Assembly (NCBI GenBank): GCA_037951165.1
Contig: JBBDHG010000127.1
Span: forward strand, 2,102,501-2,166,500
DNA length: 64,000 nt
Origin: Lophius americanus
Taxonomy: Eukaryota > Chordata > Actinopteri > Lophiiformes > Lophiidae
Direction: 5' to 3'
Below are positions 26,751 through 39,550 of the stretch, in pieces. Position numbers and translations under genes: made by a program. A model generated the notes under the pieces. It saw only the letters and a list, made by a program, of their open reading frames with translations. It did not search any database and was not told where the DNA came from. The number at the start of each line of letters is the position of its first letter. Position 1 is the stretch's first letter.

Positions 26751-28439
26751 ATTACCAGAGGATTTAAAAAGAATCCAGCCATTGGCAGCTAGTTTAGGAG
26801 AATAAAATTACCTGGGATGGCTTCAAATTGGTGAGACAGTGTGAGCTCCAAACAGACGGCAAAATCAACAACTCTGTATCAGGAATGTAAATGATTTCTA
26901 CAATGTTCACAGGGTGCAGCTCGACATACATGTGGAATATCACATGTATCTAGATAAAAACGATACTGTGTTATATGTGACAGCTCTTGGCTCGCGACAT
27001 GCTATTCAGGACATCGATTAATGCCTTGAATATCACAATCGTGCCACTCCTGGTTTGTTTAGTGTAAACAAAGGCTGCATATATAAGAATATTTGTGATG
27101 TTGTTATTGCACAAATTAAAGTTACAGGTGCTATTGTTAGAGCAGGTTTTTGCCGAATAACAACCGAACACAGTCACAGGCTATTCTGCACTAAAAAGCG
27201 AAACAGTAGCATCAGCAAATATTCCAAACTGAGAATTTATACTTGGTAGACAGGGCTAGCAAATTCGTTAAAAGAAATTTATTTACAATGTAAATAAAAA
27301 TTGACACAGAGTTTAATGTGTCACATTCATTTCACTGTCTTAACCCTTGAGAGTCTTTGGGTTTTTGTTTTGGGGTTTTTCTGATTTAATTTACCTAATG
27401 AAATAATGTTTAGCATGCCACCGTTTTGTATATTTTTTCATCACAAAATCATCTCTGTGAACTCATAATTAACATCCTGAACCAAAAAGCATAATTTCTA
27501 GATAAAAACATAGCTACCTCAGTCTTTAAGTTAGTGTCAATAATACCAAGAGAGTGACAACACAGTAATAAATACTGTGACAATGGAACCATATACCAAC
27601 AATAAACAAACGTTTTGTATAAAAGCACGATGCTGCAGAACGCTGAATCCTGCATCACCTTATTGTTTTTTAAAGTGTACATTAAATCAACAGTCGTATG
27701 GCCTCACAAATATTTTAAGAGGATTCTAACTAAAACCATTCCTCCTCTTCCTCATAACTATTTAGAGATAGATCACTTTGTATTGTCGCAGTCCTTCATC
27801 TATATGTAAGGAGGAGCTGAAGCGTTAATCAGGTTGGTATTTTACAGCCCCTAACATTCTGTCTTTGTGTTGATATTGATCCAAAGCAGATCAACAAGAA
27901 ACACCATCCAGGGAATCTCTGAGGTAATTTTCTTGTAAAAAGACAAACTTTGGAAGATATCATCTTGTCTGACTTCATCTGTTAAAGCAAGGAGGCGTCA
28001 GGTAAAATTTGGAATATATTTTTTCATAGAGGATATTCCCAGTATTGGGAATTTTGTCTACCTTTACTTACACTGACCGAAAGGAGACAGACTGCTGCAT
28101 CCAACTATCACTGTTCATAAGGACACTGATTTGAAAAAGTGAGAATCCCGTAAGTATTTCAACCTATCCTTACATTTTATGAGTTATTGAGCCGCAATCA
28201 AAATGAAAGTTCACGAAACAGAGGTTTAACAGTTAAAACAATGATGGTGTTGTTTAATCAGATTTGATGGACAGTAACCATAAGCGAACAATCTCACAAC
28301 TGTCCTCAGAATCAGATATAAATTGTTGACACCCTCTGATTATTGGACTTAATGTGTGAGACCATAATTTTCCTGCCACTTTAAACTAGTGGCAGAATTT
28401 CCGTCATAGTGTTACTATATCTTAGTGCTACATTTGAAA
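26751..28439. other. gene-free upstream DNA
   Basis: No gene or recognised repeat; AT-rich with short chance reading frames. Confidence 0.5.
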
Positions 28440-29290
28440 TAGTTAACATCAACATATTACTGTTTAGGCTGGCAAATTGGGTGGGACTTTCTGAAACAGC
28501 ACTAAACTGGGTTGGACAGACAAGGAGAACTTTTTGTCTATAGGTTCACTTCTGTGCGGACAAAAAATATCTGCAGAGTCCCCAAGGCTCAAAACTGGGG
28601 CTGTTCAAAAGCATATGCTCCCACTGGACCAGAATATTAATAAGAATAAAATATGCTGGCATAATTATGCAGATGACATACCAATCTATATAAGACTATC
28701 ACAAAGGGACTTCTAAACCATAGACAACTAGAGTAAGTATCTTGACTGCTGTAATTCATCATATTCAGGATTAAGCCAAAGAGCGCTTTCACACCCTCAG
28801 CTCATTCAGAATGCATTTTACTCTCTCTTACCACCTACTTTTAGAATTGATTTTAAGATCCTGCTGGTTACTTTTGAGCACTTCATGATTAGCTCCCAGC
28901 TACATCACAGAACTGCACTTCCCCTGTGAGGCTGGGCGCAGTCTCAGATCTTCAGAAAGAGCTTTGCCGGCTGTTCCTGAGTCCCAACACAGGTTAAAGG
29001 TGTCTGGTATTTTTCTCTCAGGGCCCCTCAGCTCTGGAACTCCCTGCCTGAAAAGCTGTGGCTTACAAAATCAGTTACTTCCTTTAAAACACTTCTTAAA
29101 ATGTATCTTTACAAGAAAGCCTTTTAGTAATCTAAACATATAGTTCCCGCGCCAGATGGTATCATTGGGTTTTTTAATATAATTAAGAATTGTTTACCGT
29201 CATTGACGGTGTATTTTCATTTCTTCTTCTTTTATCCTATAAAGTACTTTGTAACTTTATTTTGAAAAGTGCTACACAAATTAATATGTA
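28440..29290 (+). mobile_element. L2-like non-LTR retrotransposon relic with YADD box and 3' end
   Basis: The frame at 28534-28716 ends in LPLDQNINKNKICWHNYADDIPIYIRLS. The YADD at 28666-28677 is the reverse transcriptase catalytic box. A jump then leads to the L2 thumb region DCCNS...LIQNAF (about 28744-28800) and the C-terminal part with FRIDFKILLVTF, LRSS and RAPQLWNSLPEKL. After the stop comes an L2-style tail ending AAGTACTTTGTAAC...GAAAAGTGCTACACAAAT. Sequence between the YADD and the thumb is deleted, and the frame shifts several times. It is an inactive fossil. Confidence 0.85.
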
Positions 29291-29775
29291 TATACCGGAA
29301 TTTTCTGAAGTTAAACTAAGATGAAACTGGAGTCATTGTATTTGAAGACATAGAAGGACAATAAAAGTAAACTATCAGCTCAAGTTAGTTAAGTCAAAGG
29401 CAACAAACCAGACCAGAAATCTGGGCGTAGTTATGGAGTCAGACTTAAATTTTAATTGCCTCATAAAGACTATCCCAAAGTCATCCTGTTGTTACCTGAA
29501 GATCATATAGATGATTAGAGTACAGGTGTTTCAGCATCGTTGGTATACTTGATTATTGTAACTGTGTGTTTACTGACCTTGCTAAAAAATCAATCAGACA
29601 GCTGCAGTTGATTCACAACGCTGCTGCTTGAGTCCTCACTAAGAACAAATGAGTGTCATTTAATTTCTATTTAAATATTTAAATTTTTCAAATTTTTAAA
29701 TGCTTTTTATACATATATTTTATAAAGCACTTTGAATTACCTTGTTGCTGAAATATGCTGTACAAATAATACCTA
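29291..29775 (+). mobile_element. second L2-like retrotransposon relic
   Basis: It begins within the region after the reverse transcriptase catalytic box. The phrases RNLGVVMESDLNFN and SIRQLQLIHNAAA match the L2 pattern LGV-FDSDL-F and S-RQLQLIQNAAARVL. It then skips the C-terminal domain and ends with an L2-like tail (TATAAAGCACTTTGAATTAC...ATATGCTGTACAAATAA). Because it repeats the thumb region already present at about 28.75 kb, it must be a separate insertion placed directly behind the first. Confidence 0.75.
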
Positions 29776-30642
29776 CTTACCTTGCCTACCTAGACATAAG
29801 AGCACAAAAAACCAACAAACACATAAATCTCTCAATTGATATAACCTTAAGCGCTTCTCATAATGTATTTGGTTAAAAATAAATTAAGCTGTCTGAGAAA
29901 ATACCTTCCGGAAATCAGATTATTTTGGCTCAAAGACTCCAAATGTCAGAAGAAACATTTGAAGGGACCCATGAAATTGTTTGTGCTTATCTTTAGTTTG
30001 ATAATACTGTAAAATTTCAACCACAAAGAGAAAAAATAAAAAATCACTAAGCTTTTCAGGCAACAGGAGCAGAATCATTCAAGGCTGAACAAATAAGTCA
30101 GACTGCTGTTGTTCTCCAACCCAGCCACACTCCTCAGACTTCCGCAGGGTAATTTGGATCCAAGGGCAGTTGCAGATGTATTCTAATTGTGTTACATTGA
30201 CGTTAAAAAAAAGTATTTATGAACAGTCTGCTCCAGTTAGAGTTAGAATTTTATGAAACTATTGAAACACATTCAAACTTTTTGGTCAATTCATTATTAA
30301 TCTAATGGAATTTTATCAGAGAAGAGCGAAGTGAGAATGAGTTTCAGTTTGAGTGATGGAGTTTCTTTCAAGGACTGGTGGCTCAATTAATATCTCATAA
30401 AAGCCCACTCATATGAAATTATCAGCTCTAAAAAACACGGCAAGTCTTTTTATTAACCTTGCAACCTTGTCTAGAAAATTTTATCAGCAACACTCGGATG
30501 GTGTCTATAGCTATTCTTTTTAACAGCATTTAACCGTCACATATAATGTACATTATTACTTTGTACTGATTCCAAAATAAATATCGACAGTTGGCAATAT
30601 AGTATACAGTATATTCCTAAACAGTTACCATCTATAGGAGTA
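29776..30642. other. gene-free upstream DNA
   Basis: AT-rich; nothing recognised. Confidence 0.5.
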
Positions 30643-31020
30643 TACAGTGCTGTGCAAAGTACAGGACCCCACCTAGACAAGACAAAGCAGGTTTAACTTG
30701 GCAATTCTTGGTCGTGACGGACCGATGACCTGAAATTCTCCTTCAGAATCTTCTGGCAGAGATCAGAAGTCATGTTTACCTGAATTTCTAACAAGTCATG
30801 ACTGACCTGAAGTGGCAAAGAACATTACACTGCCCGCTCCAAGCTTGGCTGTCGGTAAAATGTTATTTTTGTGGAATGCTGCGTTTGGTTTAAGCCAGAT
30901 GTAACAGGACCTTTGTTTTTTAAGGAGTTCAACCTTTGACTCAACATCCTCAGAATATTCTGACAAAAACTCTGAAGGTCATCAGGGTGTGTTATTGCAA
31001 AAAATTCAGACAAGTCTTAG
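30643..31020 (-). mobile_element. Tc1-like DNA transposon relic (transposase fragment)
   Basis: The minus strand, with frame changes, reads FFAITHPDDLQSFCQNIL (compare FAK-HLDDP--FW--ILW), a damaged DETK region, then YIWLKPNAAFHKNNILPTAK and LGAGSVMFFATSG. These are core phrases of Tc1 transposase between the second and third catalytic residues. The left end has TATACAGTGCTGTGCAAAGT, a Tc1-type inverted-repeat end next to a TA target. The WSDET motif is lost (LRMLSQ) and the right end stops at a G run, so it is truncated and dead. Confidence 0.8.
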
Positions 31021-34000
31021 GGGGGGGGGGCAGTTCATCATTTTCCAAGTCCTCTCCATTTGTTGATAATGCAACAATCCAATACTGTGGTATTTAAACC
31101 AGTGTCTCATCTCTGTCATCCCCTCTGGAGTGCAATTTGGATTTTGGCATAGTGTGCTACTGGGGACCAAAGCAAGCCACTGTCATACTTCTGAAAATGG
31201 CCTTTTATTAATGATGAATTGATTGAACAGGGCTGGTATTTGTTAGGTATGGATGTGTCTAGTCCTGCTGCCACCACTTATTAATGCAGTTTGGAAGTTT
31301 TGGCTTAGTTTCTGAGAGGCAATAAACTTTTTCGCACAGGGCCAAGGTTGTATGAGGTAAATTTCTTTGAGTCCAGAAAAAACAATTATCACGTACAAAT
31401 CGTATGTTTAATCAGGTTACTTTTGCTAAGTTTGTTTTGTATTAAACCTTTTTTGAATATCGTCCACAGTTTCCTATTAGATAAACAAGAGCAACTCGGG
31501 ACATGGGAGAAACCAGGGGGCAGGTGTAATACTAGTGCTAATACTTTAATACTATTGTGCAACAGACTGCCTAACAGGTATCAGTCAGAGAGTAAGAAAA
31601 ATTAGACAGTTAGAAGAGCACAATTTGACATATTATGCCCGAATGGAGCAAAGAGAGATCCTGAAATTCAGTGGATAGTGAGAGTATGGACCAAAAATAA
31701 TAAATAATGGATCCTACATATCCCATAATACAACGTAATAGGATCTTTCATGAGATCCTCTCTGCTCTCTCCAACTCCATGTTGTTAAAAACCTTATCCT
31801 CCATGCATTAAGATAACTCCAACGAAAACCTAGTTATTTTGTCAAAATGTGATAAGCTCCTTCCAAAGCCATATAAACCATTATTCAGCCCTTTTCATAC
31901 TAACTTAATCTTTTTCCTCTTTCTGAACTAAGTATATATACTGGTGTAAGTGCCCATTGAGAAAATATTCTTCCCCTTTGAGCTGTATCACAAATTGTTT
32001 TATTTTTTACCTTCTGCTTGCAGCGTCTCCCCTATATTTTATTTGTGTATTGTACAGCTGATTGCAGTACCCATCAACGGCACAATTTAATACAAGTGAA
32101 TATTGTCGACATTCTGTTATCTCTGAGTGTGCTTAATTCCAGCACGCTACCAGTGTTTATGTTCTGCATACCAAAACATTTGCAGTAAGTATAGAATATG
32201 GAATGGGGTTGCAGCATACTGGATTCATACAATTGGATTTCAGCACCACGGACAGAGCTATCAGAGTTTTGCTGTTACTGTTAGAGCTGCGGTTCTTGAA
32301 GGAAATTCTTGTTCCACTTGGCTCCACCAAGAGCATAGGTAAGCACAGCGACAGCGCCCCTAGAGTGGGTGGGGATTAAGTAAAATGCTCAAGGACATAA
32401 GGCAAGTGCTTGCTGTCACTGTCACTTGAGCTTAAGCCCTCTAGTTGAAAAATGGTTACTTTACTTAGCATGCAGTGACTGCTTTATTAGGTTCTATGGA
32501 AACAGGAAGAAAATGCGGTGTGAAATGACATTAATTGTTATAATATCAACAGCATTAGTAGAACATGCTTGATATGTGTCTCCCAAACACCCCAAGGACA
32601 GTACCCTGTTGACCAGTAATACCATTAATATTTTTTATCTTTCATGTGCCCTCATGTAATTACCCTTCTCCCAGAAGGCGAAAACCTTCCTCCTTGACGA
32701 TACCCTTTCCTTGATTTAAAGCCATAGAGTCACACACATTCACAAATAAAGACCCCTCTTAACAGCTGGGATACTGCCAGCCTCTGTTTGTGTTGCTGCT
32801 GATAATGTGGCACCTGTATATTTGCCAAACACGCCACAGCATCCGCTTCTTTACTCTGGGACAAGGCTTTGCCAGCATGTACACACCAGCATCACACACT
32901 CACATGTGGGGTACCACAAGCAACTTCAGCCTTATCCTGTACACATGCAGGTACATAAAAAGGACACATTATGTGTGTTTAAATGTAGTCAGTCTCTCTC
33001 TCTCTCTCTCTCTCTATTTCTCTCTCTCACCGAACACACACACTTCAGAGCACCTTTTGAAAACATAAAACAAAGTAAAATAGATGGACTTTTTGTATCT
33101 GTCATTTCTGCATGAGACCTTAATCCCCATTCAAATTTTACATTTGTGTGCCATTAGGGAGTAGCTCTTTCTATCTTACCATTATCAGTGTTTAACCTTT
33201 TGCTTTGGCTCTTTGAGGTGCTGAGCAGCAGTCGATGGGAGCCTGGTGATAATGGTGTGTCATTTAGCTCAATGCATTCTGATTAAATAAGATAGGCCTA
33301 TACATATACTGGGATGTTGTTCCCAAAGGGTTCAGTCAACACGGGACACCAAAAGCAAAGCTACGTGAACAACAGTACAGTTATCACATGCAGAACAAGA
33401 AGACATAAAAAGATCAAACAGTCCCTGTGCTTACTGTGACTTTTTTTTCCCCTCTCAAATTTTTCCCAACTCTCATTGTCATGAATTAATAATGCCACTT
33501 CAAATAGATGCAAATTCATTCTACTGTGTCCTCTTCTGCTTTGACAAATGTTTAGGTATGGGCAGAATGCATTTGACTCTCTCAGGATTGGAATGCCTAT
33601 GCCAAGATTCTCATGGCCTTTTAAACCCTCAGTTTTATACAGGGGATATTTGCATTTTGGATATTGATACTGCAAAGCAAACTATCTCTTCTTGCATTTA
33701 AATGCAAAAATGGTATTTATGAAAATCTTAATTTAGCATGAAAAAACAAGTCTGGCACGGATATACATGGGCACAGATTGAGACATGCAAAAAAACATTC
33801 AAATGTTGGCAGGCAAGCAGGTTTCTGTATGTCTTTCATAAGCTGAATCTATGTGTGGGCTGCTGTGGTATGCATAAAATATTATTTTCTCAACAAGTCT
33901 AGATTGTGGAGGAGTTAGTTCAGGAAGGGCGGGAGAGGAGGCTAGGTGATATACGATATTTGGGCAGCTGACAGCTGCATGCATGTACGTCTATGTGGGA

Positions 34001-36126
34001 GTCTTAGAAACTGGAGTGGGAGTCACTGGTGTTTGAAATACAATGAAATGCGATTGAAAGGCGCTGCTGTCACAGGTAAGCAGGAGAGCAAAGCAAGAAG
34101 TGTGCGGTGATAAAAGGAGGAGAGGAGAAGTGCCCATGCTTTAGGGTGGCATTGGGTATCTGAGGGCTTTTTGCACAGACTGAGGAAAGCACTCAGCATT
34201 ACACACACTTAAACACAAAAGCTTCTGAAACATACACACAGACTTTGATCCTTATGGGAACAGTCCTTAGATTTTAGGTTTTTCCGTATTAAAAAGCATT
34301 TTTTTAGCCTTGGTTTGGGGACCAAAGACTGTGTGTGAGTGTCTGTTTTTAAGATCAGAACAAAGACTTCATTCCATTGTTCAAGGTGATGGAGTGATGC
34401 TCTTGATTTTCTATTCATTTTCATTCCCCCTGTAAGAATAAAAATGTGCCTTATAAATCAATAATTCCTGCGTTACATGCTCACTGCCTGTCTTTGGTGC
34501 AGTGATTTCCTCGCTCTGTATCATTCTGTGTCCTCTGTAGTGCATTAACCACCCGCCTTTCACCAGCTATCGAATGTTACAGCGCTGCTTAAATAACACT
34601 GCTTTAATTCAAATCCGCTTCAGTTTATACATGTGGATTTAATGTGGAATTTATTAATTTCATGACCTTTGGATGTGATTAATTATGAGAGAAATACTTG
34701 AAAGAGATTGTGTCACGGCGGTGAGGCTACATGGCTGTTTCATCTGTCAACAAACCGAGATTTCCTTACATTGCTTGCGCATCAGCATACTTACTGCTGG
34801 TTATTAATCAATACATACCTCTCTATATTTTATTCTTTTCCCCTCTTTCCTTTTTCAGATGGTAGTTTGATGACAAGCGTAATTAAGGACAGCTTTTTCA
34901 AACTGCTGTCAAAATGAGTGTTTTTTTCAGGGCAGATTATGCTGCGTTTTTTTTTTTTTAAACTTTCAAAACAGTTATCTGCCTCCAAAAGTGCAGAGTG
35001 CCATCTTAAAGTGAATAAAAGGAATAATTGACGATGGAAATACTGGATGCCTAGCTATGGATTGAAGGCTCTGCAGGTATAATTTGGTTGTGAATGCTTG
35101 GAGGAAATGTAAGATGGGTGATTATGGCAGTGGTGGTAGAGCATGTGCACCAGAAAGGTCATAACTTTATCATTTAAAGAAAGATTTCAATAAACCATGG
35201 GTCTGTCTCCTGTGAGACACACAAACTGAACAGCTGATTGGGAGGAACTCGAGCGCTGGCTGAGAACAGAGTTAGAGAGAGTGATTGAGCACGTCCCTAA
35301 CACCCTTCCAGTGGAATAATACCGTAGTTAACTCTTAAGACCCTTGGAGATCAGATCCAGCATCCATTGCATGGGCAGAATAATACTGTATGGCTGGTGC
35401 TGCTCGTGAGCATTGTTGACGGCATTGATCCAAGATCCTTCATTACAGAATGAGAGAAACCCCTTCAGCAACATCACCCTTGAGAGGGATAGAGCATGGC
35501 GGGGGGATATAGAGGAAGACGGGGAGAAGAAATGAGGTAGAAAAAAACAAGTGGAATGTAAAAGGATGGAGGGTATATTTCAGGAGGAAATAGAGGAGGC
35601 TAGGGACAGAGGTAGAAATAAACAAAAAAGGTATCAAGAAAATCAGTAAAGACAAGAACAGCCAAACAAATGAGAGCATAAATGTTAGTTTCTAGTTAGA
35701 GCATGCCACATTTACCTCGGGTTCTGTGCAGAAGGGACTGATCACAAGCGTATCGATCACAGTCCAGAAGGAATGCATAGTTTTGAGGAGAAAAACTATG
35801 TTGGCTTTGCAGTTTGCATGTACGTGACTAAATAATGCTCCTGGAGACTGCCTCCAGCTGTGAAATGAAGTGGTGCAGGATCCTTAATATCCAATACTTG
35901 CTAAGGCTTGGAGTGGCATTATGTTGTAGACGGATCTGTTTCCTGTCTCACGACACTGTTTAACGTATAATTTATCCAAACCAATCAAGTCGTAACACAT
36001 GCTTGACACAGAATAGAACCACGTTGCTTAAAAGCTGGGAAAGATGAAGGTTATTTGCCTGACAGACAGCCTCTCATATAAGTTGTTTTTCACAACACTT
36101 CATTAGAGTATTGACAACAGCATCAG
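31021..36126. other. gene-free upstream DNA
   Basis: It begins with a G run (31020-31030). A CT tract lies at 32991-33029. A possible reversed SINE/LINE tail at about 32335-32430 (TGCTCAAGGACATAAGGCAA) is too decayed to call. 34540-34690 has conserved-element texture. No gene is seen. Confidence 0.5.
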
Positions 36127-37225
36127 TACACTCTAAAAACAAATATTCAGACCCAACAATCAAAATTAATTCCATAGTTTGCCTCAGTCTTTTTGAGTTA
36201 TCTCATGAAATCACGTTAAGTCAACAAATTACATTAAGTTAGGTTGATTACATTTTCCTGCAAACAAATTAATCTTTCAACTGATTAATGAATTAATAAT
36301 TAATTCATTAAATAATTAATTTATTAGTAATATTATTATAATTATTATTATTACTGTTATTATTATTGTTATTATTATTATAACAATTATGTATACTCTT
36401 CAACTACTTTTTTCATACTGTACATTAAAGCAATATGATAAAAGTCATAATAAAGAGTATAAATTATTGTTATTATAGAAAGATTAAAGATTTTGAAATT
36501 ATGTAATTGTGTTTAGTAAAGTAAGTATAAGTATTTTTTTAAATTTTTTTTAGAATAAAAATCAACTGAACTGTTTTTAGTGTATGCAACAACATCCATG
36601 TTCCATAAATGAAACATGGATGTTTTTTGCATTCAAGGTTTTTTTTTTCTGTTGAAATAAATAGTTGTGCATTTGACAATTAAAAAAAAAAGGGAGTTGA
36701 ATTGCATTAATGTAAAATGTTTCCGGATCATATAATGAACTAACTGTGTTTGGTACATTCAACGTTATCTTCTTCAGTAAATGAAAAATAACTTTGTTTA
36801 TTAAATTCATCATCAATGTATTCATTTAATTATTCATAACAAAAATGATCCTGTTCAGGTTGAGGGGGCTGGAGCCTATAGCAGCTGACATTTGGCAAGA
36901 GGTGAGCCCCACCTTGAATGAGTTGCCAGTGTATGATGTATGTTGCAAAAACATTAATTTTTTTTCAAAGGTTTTTTCTCATATTCAATCTTTTTTTGTT
37001 GCGCTAATAAGTTTTATTTCTCCGAATGCAGTCAATTTAGTTATTTCGAGTTTAAGTGACGCTCAATATGAGCTTGCTGTAATTAACAACAGTATGGAGT
37101 TCACATCATCCAAACGTTTGCAGCCCAGAAAGGTGTTCTTAATCCACAGATTGTCATTTATTTCTTGCAACTTTGTATTTAAACAAGTGGTGAAAATAAG
37201 TCCCCTGAAATATTTTTAGAGTGTA
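36127..37225. mobile_element. non-autonomous DNA transposon with short TIRs
   Basis: The left end TACACTCTAAAAA (36127-36139) is the exact reverse complement of the right end TTTTTAGAGTGTA (37213-37225). If the outer TA is the target duplication, the element is CACTCTAAAAA... with TA sites, about 1.1 kb. It has no transposase. Inside lie a TTA-rich tract (about 36330-36382), a hairpin (36585-36631) with a further TTTTTAGTGTA just before it, and a fragment of another repeat at 36835-36940. Similar termini are frequent in fish genomes as far as I recall. Confidence 0.6.
36835..36940 (+). repeat. fragment of the common teleost interspersed repeat
   Basis: TGTTCAGGTTGAGGGGGCTGG followed by AGCCTATAGCAGCTGACATT and GGCAAGAGGTGAGCC is the inner part of the repeat seen in longer form at 26.36 kb (GGGGGCTGGAGCCTATCCCAG... 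as I recall the intact family). It is nested in the TIR element. Confidence 0.65.
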
Positions 37226-38984
37226 GCCTCTGCTTCCCAACGCTTTAATGGAGTACCAGATCAGGATTCACCTCAGTTCTCCCCAACCCAATACACTCGG
37301 CTCTGATTCTATGTCACGCAAATATATAGGGCAGGAATAATTGGATGTGCAAATATAAACTTATGGTCTGCTATTTGTTTCCGATGACAGTTTTTTTTTT
37401 TTTCCGGATGGGATTAGACTGTTTAATTAAGTTACATAATTTCCAATTTTCATAAATTGAGCACATCGGAAATAATTCAACTAATGTAATGTCTGCACTG
37501 CACTTACCACCAAAGAGCTTCTGTGGCTCTAATGATGCATATTATAAGATAACATTTTGAAACGGTCTGCACGTAAAAACTTTCCTTGGCAACGCAGTGG
37601 ACATAAAAAAAAAAAAAAGCAACCCTCTTTCAGAACATGAAATTGTTCTCTTAGTTTCTATTTGCTGAATCTTTTGAAATCATAAGCGAGGGCTCTGTCT
37701 TGCTCTTTCAAGGCCAACGCGTCTCCCTTCTCTGTATCTATCATCACTCCCCTACTGATAATGACGATATTAAAGAATAAAAGTAAAAGCAGGAGTGACA
37801 TTTTACATCTTTGCATTGAGCCGGTTGGCAAAGAGTTTTCTCAGCTAGATGTGGCGAGAAGAAGAGCTGCTGCGGCGTATGTTTACCCGGCAGCTGGAGG
37901 TGTACTGTGCCAGCCATTAGGACACTGTGGGCAAACATGGAGTTACAGAAACACAAAGCTCTCCAACATGTGGCTATGCTTTCAGAAGCTTAGGTCTTTT
38001 GATAAAAATCCATTGCAACCCTGTGCAGTTATTGTTCCAAAAAGCATTCTGGCAACCACATATTGACATTCCCCATCCACATGTCAAAAACACCGGTGCT
38101 CTACGTCACAGAAGCACATTTCAAACAGATGTGGAGCTAAAGGTCTTTCCTCGTACTGTACCACATCTGATCATTTCAGTGCCCTGAAGTGCTGGACACG
38201 CAGCCTCCAGAGAGAGAGAGAGCTGACGAAACTGATGGAAAGTGCCAGAATCTATTGTGGATAAAAGATGCATAATGCTGTGTTGTGTTTGGGGTAGGGA
38301 GAGACAGGCGTAAAGACAGATAGACTGAAGCTGCTGTCAGAATGGTTGTTTGTAGCCCCCCGTGTACATTGCTTTGGGGAAATAATAAACTGCATCATTA
38401 GAACCCCTGTCATTCACCAGTCGTTTGTACACGCTTTTGCCTGGCTGTAAATACCTGAAGCGATGCGGCATACGCTTTGAGGGTAGGTCAGAATCATTTG
38501 GTGGCTAATTTAGCAAAGGAAAATGGATATTATGAGACAGTCTGCAGGTGCTGTCACAAATCAGGCCGGCGCAGCAATAAATTACTGTCAGATTCCATCC
38601 TGTAATCTTGTCTTGTAAATACAATTTAGCTTTGCTGTTCGTCATCTCACTTTTACTATAATTTGGGACATTTTTGTCGTGAAATTCCACTTTAGATCTG
38701 TTGCTCATAGGATTTGCTGAAGGATTTTCGAGACACCGATCCTTCACCTCGGCCTTTATTCTAATGAGTCAGCATTCCAGCCGTGGGCAACAGTGCAGCC
38801 ATATGGCACCACCTGAATGAGTGTATCTAGTCATCCAGATGACCTCCTGACGAGAGGGAGCTTTGGACTGTTTGTGTCTGCGGCCGGTTTGTGCCACACC
38901 CCCTTCTCTTCAGTGCGGTGGTATGATCCAGGGATTCTGTTATAGCGGCACCGCCACACCAGCAACAGCATCACCCGACAGTCT
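37226..38984. other. gene-free DNA leading to the CpG block
   Basis: No gene recognised. Short A and T runs are present, and composition becomes less AT-rich toward 38.9 kb. The last 100 bases are proximal promoter if the CpG block is a promoter. Confidence 0.5.
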
Positions 38985-39330
38985 CCTTGAGTTCAACTGC
39001 GGCTAAACGCACCGCGCCAGGCTGTGTGTCGCTGCACAGCGGAGCTGGCTCGCCTACAGCCGTGCAAGGAGCGCCTTTCCTCTGCGCGCAAATCGTTTCG
39101 TCGTCCTCTATCGGCATCTCGGAGGCGGGCATCCTCAGCATCAGCACCACCGCCTTCCAAACCTCCAAACTCGGAGCGGCAGCAGCCACGGAGAGGCGTT
39201 ACGTCCACGTTCATTCAGATACGGGAGCACCGTATCAATAGTGTCATTGCTACCGGAGGGATTGAAACAGTATTCTCCAGGGTTCTGATAGCGCGGAATC
39301 GGACTTAAGGAATGGCTTCACACCACCGAG
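38985..39330 (+). promoter_or_regulatory. CpG-dense block: candidate tenm1 promoter and first non-coding exon
   Basis: By hand count about thirty CpG dinucleotides fall in roughly 350 bases, against very few in the flanking AT-rich DNA. The block ends in CACCACCGAG/GTAAGCG, a good 5' splice site at 39331. No ATG occurs from about 39000 until 39312, as expected of an untranslated leader. It lies about 16.3 kb upstream of the exon with the tenm1 start codon, which itself needs an upstream exon. The combination of CpG island and donor is seen in the sequence; linking it to tenm1 is inference. The transcription start cannot be placed, and no clear TATA box was seen. CpG-rich sequence recurs more weakly to about 39.9 kb. 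Confidence 0.55.
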
Positions 39331-39520
39331 GTAAGCGACACCTTCGGCTCTGGCCTTTAATGGTCTTACTGGGTGAAATCCGCCGCTATCTTACTTGGCA
39401 TGGGTGCTGAGACAACGTGAGCTGACAGGAAATGGTCAATAGGACCGTCCTGATCTTGCTGTGGCCCATGTGTGCGCGTGTGCACGCGTGACAGGGAGAT
39501 GCAAAAAGAGGTATAAAAGA

Positions 39521-39550
39521 GCGAAAGAGAGAGGGAGAGAGAGAGAGAGG
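39521..39550. repeat. (GA)n microsatellite
   Basis: GA tract about 190 bases inside the candidate first intron, visible by eye. Confidence 0.9.

Noticed and set aside
31680..31960. Stretch resembling a further fish interspersed repeat
   Set aside because: Some familiar wording but no second copy in the window and no termini, so not supported.
38987..39308. Several Arg/Ser/Ala-rich open frames in the CpG block on both strands
   Set aside because: They start at non-ATG codons, occur in three frames at once, and are what high CpG content produces. The block is better read as an untranslated leader.
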